From: GCA-003244245 sp052390495
Lineage (GTDB): Bacteria; Actinomycetota; Actinomycetes; Mycobacteriales; Pseudonocardiaceae
Direction of reading: 5' to 3'
Assembly: GCA_052390495.1 (NCBI GenBank)
Contig: JBQTGW010000020.1
Location: 34,939-98,938, forward strand
DNA: 64,000 bases
Shown here piece by piece: positions 60,735 to 64,000 of the stretch; the first letter of the stretch is position 1; each line of letters starts with the position of its first letter. Made by a program: the position numbers and the translations under genes. The notes below the pieces were generated by a model. The model saw nothing but the letters and a program-made list of their open reading frames with translations. It searched no databases and was not told where the DNA came from.

Positions 60735-61241
60735 TCAGGCATACGGTTCTACGGAGATCCTGTACACATGCCCTCGCCAGGACCGATCCACAGGCGTGGC
60801 GTGAACGGCGTACCCCGAGGTGGGTAGGCCCAGCTCGTTGGCGCGGGCGATCAACGCGCGGACATCGCCCAACGTCAGCACGTGTGCCGAGAGTCGACGA
60901 CCCCAACGGCGCCACTCCACCTCGGGGCCGGTGGGTTTCTGCGTGACGCTCGTGCGTTTCTCCGAGTCGCTGCGGCTGGCTCCGCTTGAGTTCGCGGGCG
61001 GTGATGCCGACGAATCGTCGCTGCCGGTTTCACGGGTGTCTTCGACCACGGTCTCCAGGCGTTTCACGTTGCCGTCCCAGCCGGCAAAGCACCGAACCGG
61101 TGTGGTGTCGGGGAAGTTCAACGCGGTGGCGCTGTTCACGAAGTCCCGCAGCTCGTTGAAGTGGAAGATGGTCCGGTCGCCGCGCCTGGCCTGCGTCACG
61201 TTGTGTGTCACGGCCACCACGATAGGCACTCGCGCCGACAC
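60735..61241 (-). CDS. hypothetical protein with low-complexity middle
   Basis: Up to 168 residues. The N-terminal part (RGDRTIFHFNELRDFVNSATALNF) and the C-terminal part (VRALIARANELGLPTSGYAVH) look folded. Between them is a Ser/Asp/Glu-rich linker (TGSDDSSASPPANSSGASRS). The start is uncertain among several GTGs near 61241. The family is unknown. Confidence 0.55.
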   Translation of the reverse strand: MSARVPIVVAVTHNVTQARRGDRTIFHFNELRDFVNSATALNFPDTTPVRCFAGWDGNVKRLETVVEDTRETGSDDSSASPPANSSGASRSDSEKRTSVTQKPTGPEVEWRRWGRRLSAHVLTLGDVRALIARANELGLPTSGYAVHATPVDRSWRGHVYRISVEPYA

Positions 61242-61426
61242 AGCATGTGGCCCCTGTGTGGATCACCCGACTGGCCGAGCCGGAGTGTCGTCGGCCGCGC
61301 TTCCGTGGTGGGATGATCGGCCACCGCGAAACTGACCACACAGGGCGTTGTCCACGTCTTGACCGGATGCGGTCGACCTACCCGAACTCGACATCGCCTG
61401 CTGACGCAGAGGAACTGGGAGACTCA

Positions 61427-61930
61427 GTGCAGGAACCACGCAGCGCGGCCAGCGCGGACTTTCCGTACACCCTGCCGACAGTCTGCTATATCGAAGTCGC
61501 GTCCGATGGCACTGTGACCTTCGGACGAGACGCAGGCACGTACGAGCGTGCCCGATCCGGAGCGTCACGCCTGTACGCCGTCTGGCCCGGCCAGTACCGC
61601 AGCGACCTGTTCGTCATCGACGACCTGGACGAATACGCCAGAGCCTTCGGCATCGTCCACGACGAGCGGCGAACCGGGCTGGCCGACCACGAGCACCAGG
61701 TCCGCTGGAACATCAGTCCCTACGAGACCAATCCCAACGGCTCCTACGTCAGTGTCGAAGTTCGCTTCGACTGCGGATGCGAGATCAAGGACCTTGCGGC
61801 CTTCGCCAAGCACATGCGCGAACAGAAGGGCTGGGCCGTCGCCACCAGCACTGGCTTCAGCGGCGGCTGGTCACAGGACGACGGGCACCGATTCACCGTC
61901 CGCGTTCGCCGCACCAGCCTGCGCGCGTAG
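61427..61930 (+). CDS. hypothetical protein
   Basis: 167 residues from GTG 61427, chosen because GGGAG lies just upstream; ATG 61367 would add 20 residues. The sequence (TVCYIEVASDGTVTFGRDAG, SDLFVIDDLDEYARAFGI, SVEVRFDCGCEIKDLAAFAKHM) suggests an alpha/beta domain. Its end overlaps the convergent DUF2637 gene by 60 bp. The function is unknown. Confidence 0.6.
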   Translation: MQEPRSAASADFPYTLPTVCYIEVASDGTVTFGRDAGTYERARSGASRLYAVWPGQYRSDLFVIDDLDEYARAFGIVHDERRTGLADHEHQVRWNISPYETNPNGSYVSVEVRFDCGCEIKDLAAFAKHMREQKGWAVATSTGFSGGWSQDDGHRFTVRVRRTSLRA

Positions 61931-62602
61931 CCGCTGGTCAACCACTCCCTGCCCAGCCTGCCGCCACCGCCGCAGCAGTCGGCGGCCGTAGTTGTTCGTG
62001 CCCGCGATCCGGTCCAGCTCCGCTCCGGTCGGCGTGCGGCCCTTGGCCCGCTCGGTGACGTAGTAGGCCCACATCCGCTGCTCGGCGGTCGGCTCCGCCG
62101 AGCGAGACTCGTCCGGGACGGCCGCGAGACGCACCACCGGAGCCGTCTCGTCGCCGGTCTCGCCCGTCTCGTCGGCGGTCTCGCCAGTGGTCTCGGCGCG
62201 GTGCCGCTTCAGCGCACGGTTGAGCAACTCGACCGCCAGCAGCAGCGCCAGCGGCGGGCACGCCGCCACCGCCACGGCAGACACGCTCAACTCCGGAGCC
62301 GCCGCCACGTTCGCGCACAGCGACAGCACGATGCCGAACACGAACGCCAACCACGCCGCCCACCGGCCACCCGCACGGCGGCCGTGGCCGGACTTCCACA
62401 GCTCGACCGTTGCCGTGGTCAACAGCCCGTCCACGATCAACGGCCAGATCGCCGCCGTCGCCGCATCCGCGCCGAACCGCAATGCGAACTCGCGCCCGTG
62501 CCGGTACGAGGCGTACGCCGCGCCGAGGGCGACGAGCGCGGTGCAGGCGCACTGCACCCACAGCGCCCGGTCCCGCCGAGCCGGGGTTGTCGCGGCGCTC
62601 AT
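61871..62602 (-). CDS. DUF2637 membrane protein (transfer/spread-type)
   Basis: A 243-residue protein. Four hydrophobic segments in the N-terminal half (for example LWVQCACTALVALGAAYASY and ATAAIWPLIVDGLLTTATV) fit DUF2637, common in actinomycete plasmids and integrative elements and linked to intramycelial spread. The C-terminal half is cytosolic, with a Glu-Thr repeat tract (TTGETADETGETGDETAP) and a helical end (YVTERAKGRTPTGAELDRIAG). ATG 62602 has AGGT (GGAGGT) 8 bp upstream. Its coding strand carries the second GAGAC/GTCTC field. Confidence 0.8.
   Translation of the reverse strand: MSAATTPARRDRALWVQCACTALVALGAAYASYRHGREFALRFGADAATAAIWPLIVDGLLTTATVELWKSGHGRRAGGRWAAWLAFVFGIVLSLCANVAAAPELSVSAVAVAACPPLALLLAVELLNRALKRHRAETTGETADETGETGDETAPVVRLAAVPDESRSAEPTAEQRMWAYYVTERAKGRTPTGAELDRIAGTNNYGRRLLRRWRQAGQGVVDQRLRAQAGAANADGESVPVVL
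62104..62194. repeat. second GAGAC x2 / GTCTC x5 field, inside the DUF2637 gene
   Basis: GAGAC at 62104 and 62126 is followed by GTCTC at 62145, 62157, 62166, 62178 and 62190. The order is the same as in the 47270 field. The five GTCTC encode Glu-Thr pairs on the minus strand, so coding constraint may explain part of it. Confidence 0.6.
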
Positions 62603-62799
62603 CACAGCTCACCTCCAGCCGTACGCCGCGCGTCGTCCGGGCAGCAGCCGACGCAGGCGAACACCTGAGAGCCGGTCACCGACCGCCCGACCGGCACATG
62701 CGGAACACGGACGCGCAGGAAGTCAGCTCCGCACACCACGCAGGCCAACCCATCGGCCTGCAACGGCGACAACCCCGTGATGACCTTCTCGGCGTTCAC
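62602..62799 (-). CDS. small cysteine-motif protein
   Basis: A 65-residue protein from ATG 62799, whose stop overlaps the DUF2637 start. Cysteine pairs CVVC and CVGCC suggest a zinc ribbon. It is probably a small transfer or regulatory protein of the element. Confidence 0.6.
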   Translation of the reverse strand: MNAEKVITGLSPLQADGLACVVCGADFLRVRVPHVPVGRSVTGSQVFACVGCCPDDARRTAGGEL

Positions 62800-62847
62800 C
62801 GCGCATCACCGCCCGAACGACGGCGGCGACGCCGAACAACGTCAACC

Positions 62848-63064
62848 GTGGCAGAAACCAGCAGTTCACGACGGGTACGGTTTCGTGTAGATGCTGTACG
62901 AGCCGCGCCGGGGCACCATCAGCTGAGCTTGCTGACCGAAGAGCCGGAGCACTGGCCAGCGGACCAGGACAGGTCGATCGAGGAACTCGCCCGCCGCCAC
63001 GGCATGCGGCCGATCTCAAGGTCTACACTCGCCGCACTCCATCGGCGGACTACGGAGGGTGACA
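62848..63064 (+). other. possible gene remnant, protein-like but running into the next gene
   Basis: The frame from GTG 62848 reads MAETSSSRRVRFRVDAVRAA, then LLTEEPEHWPADQDRSIEELARRHG and LAALHRRTTEGDS, which looks like a real small protein. It has no stop before the PsiE start and continues as nonsense inside that gene. It may be a truncated element gene. No family assigned. Confidence 0.35.
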
Positions 63065-63571
63065 GTGCCGAGCCAGCCGCGCGAAAAGCTGGGTCCCTTC
63101 ATGCAGCGCGCGCTCAGCTGGTTCGAAGCCGTGCTCTACGGGATCGTCGCGCTACTGCTCGTGGCGGCCGCCGCCCTCGTGCTGATCGGAACGGTCGAGG
63201 CGATCATCCAAGCCCTGACCACGGATCTGCCAGCGCTCGAGGGTGGCATCCTGGTGCTCGACCGGATTCTGCTCATACTGATCGTCGCCGAATTTGCCTA
63301 CACCCTGCGCGTGGTGATCGAGAAGCACGAGATCTCCGCCGAGCCCTTCCTGTTCATCGGGTTGATCGCCGTGGTCCGGCGGATCCTCATCGTGACCGCC
63401 GAGTTCGAGCAGCCCCAGACAGATGCCCAGCTGAACTCTCTCCTGCTTGAACTCGGCATGCTCGGCGTCCTCGTACTCGGCCTCGCTACGGCCATCTTCC
63501 TGATTCGCCGCAGCTCCGCCAGGGGCTCCCCGCAACCTCCCACCGCGCCGCCCCTCGCCTCGGAACACTGA
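63065..63571 (+). CDS. PsiE-family (phosphate-starvation-inducible) membrane protein
   Basis: A 168-residue protein with four membrane segments (FEAVLYGIVALLLVAAAALVLI, ILVLDRILLILIVAEFAYTL, FLFIGLIAVVRRILIVTAEF, LELGMLGVLVLGLATAIFLI). ILIVAEFAYTLRVVIEKHEISAEPFLFIGLIAVVRRI matches PsiE closely (split here for length). GTG 63065 is preferred, as GGAGGG lies 6 bp upstream; GTG 63059 is too close. The PHO link comes from the E. coli family name only. It is the last gene before the right-end tRNA-like site. Confidence 0.8.
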   Translation: MPSQPREKLGPFMQRALSWFEAVLYGIVALLLVAAAALVLIGTVEAIIQALTTDLPALEGGILVLDRILLILIVAEFAYTLRVVIEKHEISAEPFLFIGLIAVVRRILIVTAEFEQPQTDAQLNSLLLELGMLGVLVLGLATAIFLIRRSSARGSPQPPTAPPLASEH

Positions 63572-63704
63572 CACGAGGACTCAGCGCACCCAAACGCGGT
63601 CCCGTACAACTTGCTTGACGGTCCCCTCGGTCGGTGGCGGGTGCTCGATGGGCTGAGGCCCTGGCAGGACACCAGAGACGTCGCAGCTCATGGTGGATCC
63701 CGGC

Positions 63705-63744
63705 CTCGGGAGGCGGCGGCAGGTTCGAATCCTGCCAGGGCACT
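63705..63744 (+). repeat. diverged tRNA 3'-end sequence, probable right attachment site
   Basis: ctcgggaggcggcggcaggt and ttcgaatcctgccagggcact resemble the tRNA-Arg 3' end (core 43848-43889), with about 18 bp identical around the T arm but with three indels or mismatches elsewhere. The accessory genes stop here, and the core-chromosome repeat family resumes at 63892. A different tRNA origin is possible. Confidence 0.5.
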
Positions 63745-64000
63745 AATCAGGGGCAACGTCATGTTCGCTTAACGTTCACCTGTAGCGACGTCGAGTAGTC
63801 ACTACCATTCCCACGACCCCCTCGCCCCGATACCCTGGCCCACCCCAGCAGATAATCATCACCCGCCCTGACGCGGCGACCACGTGAACCACAATTCGGC
63901 TCCACATAGCGCTCTACAGGGGTGCTCAAAATCGCGATTCGGCTCCACATGGCGGTCGGGACCCGGGTCTGGGCTGCGATTCGGTTCCGAACGGCGCTCT
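63745..64000. other. gene-free right end of the window
   Basis: About 255 bp without a convincing gene. The last 110 bp are repeat copy B. The left part shows nothing else recognisable. Confidence 0.5.
63890..64000 (+). repeat. dispersed intergenic repeat cluster, copy B
   Basis: Three cores (attcggctcc near 63893, gattcggctcc near 63936, gattcggttcc near 63978) have the same spacing (about 42 bp) and flanks as copy A at 11345-11450, including aatcgcgattcggctcc. The array continues past the right edge. Confidence 0.85.

Noticed and set aside
62885..62900. 16-bp inverted match between 44729-44744 (beside att) and 62885-62900
   Set aside because: At this base composition several 16-bp matches are expected by chance in 64 kb, so it was not treated as an element terminus.
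63658..63742. Possible tRNA gene with acceptor pairing GCCCTG/CAGGGC
   Set aside because: The T arm is present, but D and anticodon arms do not form and the spacing is wrong. It is better explained as a tRNA 3'-end fragment with a chance inverted repeat.
43817..64000. CRISPR array
   Set aside because: The repeats seen are pentamers or 15-17-bp tandem units without spacers, and no cas gene is present.

Overview
The window looks like the chromosome of a high-G+C actinomycete, most likely from the Pseudonocardiales (Saccharopolyspora, Saccharomonospora or Amycolatopsis type). Supporting signs are GC-rich third codon positions, many GTG starts, chains of ATGA/GTGA overlaps, a RIP-type HTH/DUF397 pair, NucS, DUF2550, an Asp-type MurA, and gene order argS-like/lysA/hom/thrC/thrB/rho/rpmE/prfA/prmC/sua5/wecA/atp/DUF2550/murA, which parallels the mycobacterial block.

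Layout. 1-11500: fatty-acid and aldehyde dehydrogenases, a membrane protein plus solute-binding lipoprotein, a multiply broken HTH gene with its DUF397 partner, nucS, a Phd/RelE-type toxin-antitoxin pair inserted beside a truncated membrane gene, meaA mutase, an APH-like kinase convergent with an XRE regulator, and a dispersed repeat cluster. 11500-25200: murA, a cobalamin adenosyltransferase, DUF2550, the F1Fo ATP synthase operon (atpI-B-E-F-H-A-G-D, then atpC cut off by an antisense proS), and wecA. 25200-30060: glyA and a compact tRNA t6A cluster (sua5-tsaE-tsaB-second tsaC-tsaD), four genes of which are markedly poorer in G+C. 30060-43700: secreted SGNH esterase, prmC-prfA-rpmE, rho, the threonine/lysine operon (nrtL-lysA-hom-thrC-mini-ORF-thrB), DUF3105/DUF305, and a DUF6069 protein.

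43817-about 63744 is accessory DNA at a tRNA-Arg(CCG) gene. The 3' end of the tRNA is repeated exactly (42 bp) 840 bp downstream, and a diverged tRNA-like 3' end lies near 63705-63744. Between the first two copies is a decayed HEAT-repeat gene. The main element carries a large serine integrase (frameshifted), a small coupled partner, a GAGAC/GTCTC repeat field, a replication-relaxation protein (frameshifted), an XRE-Nudix regulator, a small primase-polymerase domain protein, and then an operon of eight tightly packed genes: DUF4254, a kinase-kinase-nucleotidyltransferase fusion, a phosphoribosyltransferase, a GT9-like glycosyltransferase, an APH-like kinase, an SDR, a histidine phosphatase and a TylF-like methyltransferase, with a Nudix hydrolase facing it. 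This cassette looks like a complete pathway for a nucleotide-derived or sugar-derived small molecule and is the best candidate for an undescribed system. The element ends with small unknowns, a DUF2637 transfer-type membrane protein and a PsiE-family protein.

Other notable points are a translational-relay mini-ORF of MTSSG repeats between thrC and thrB, recurrent short tandem duplications at gene starts, and a leaderless promoter at the antitoxin gene.
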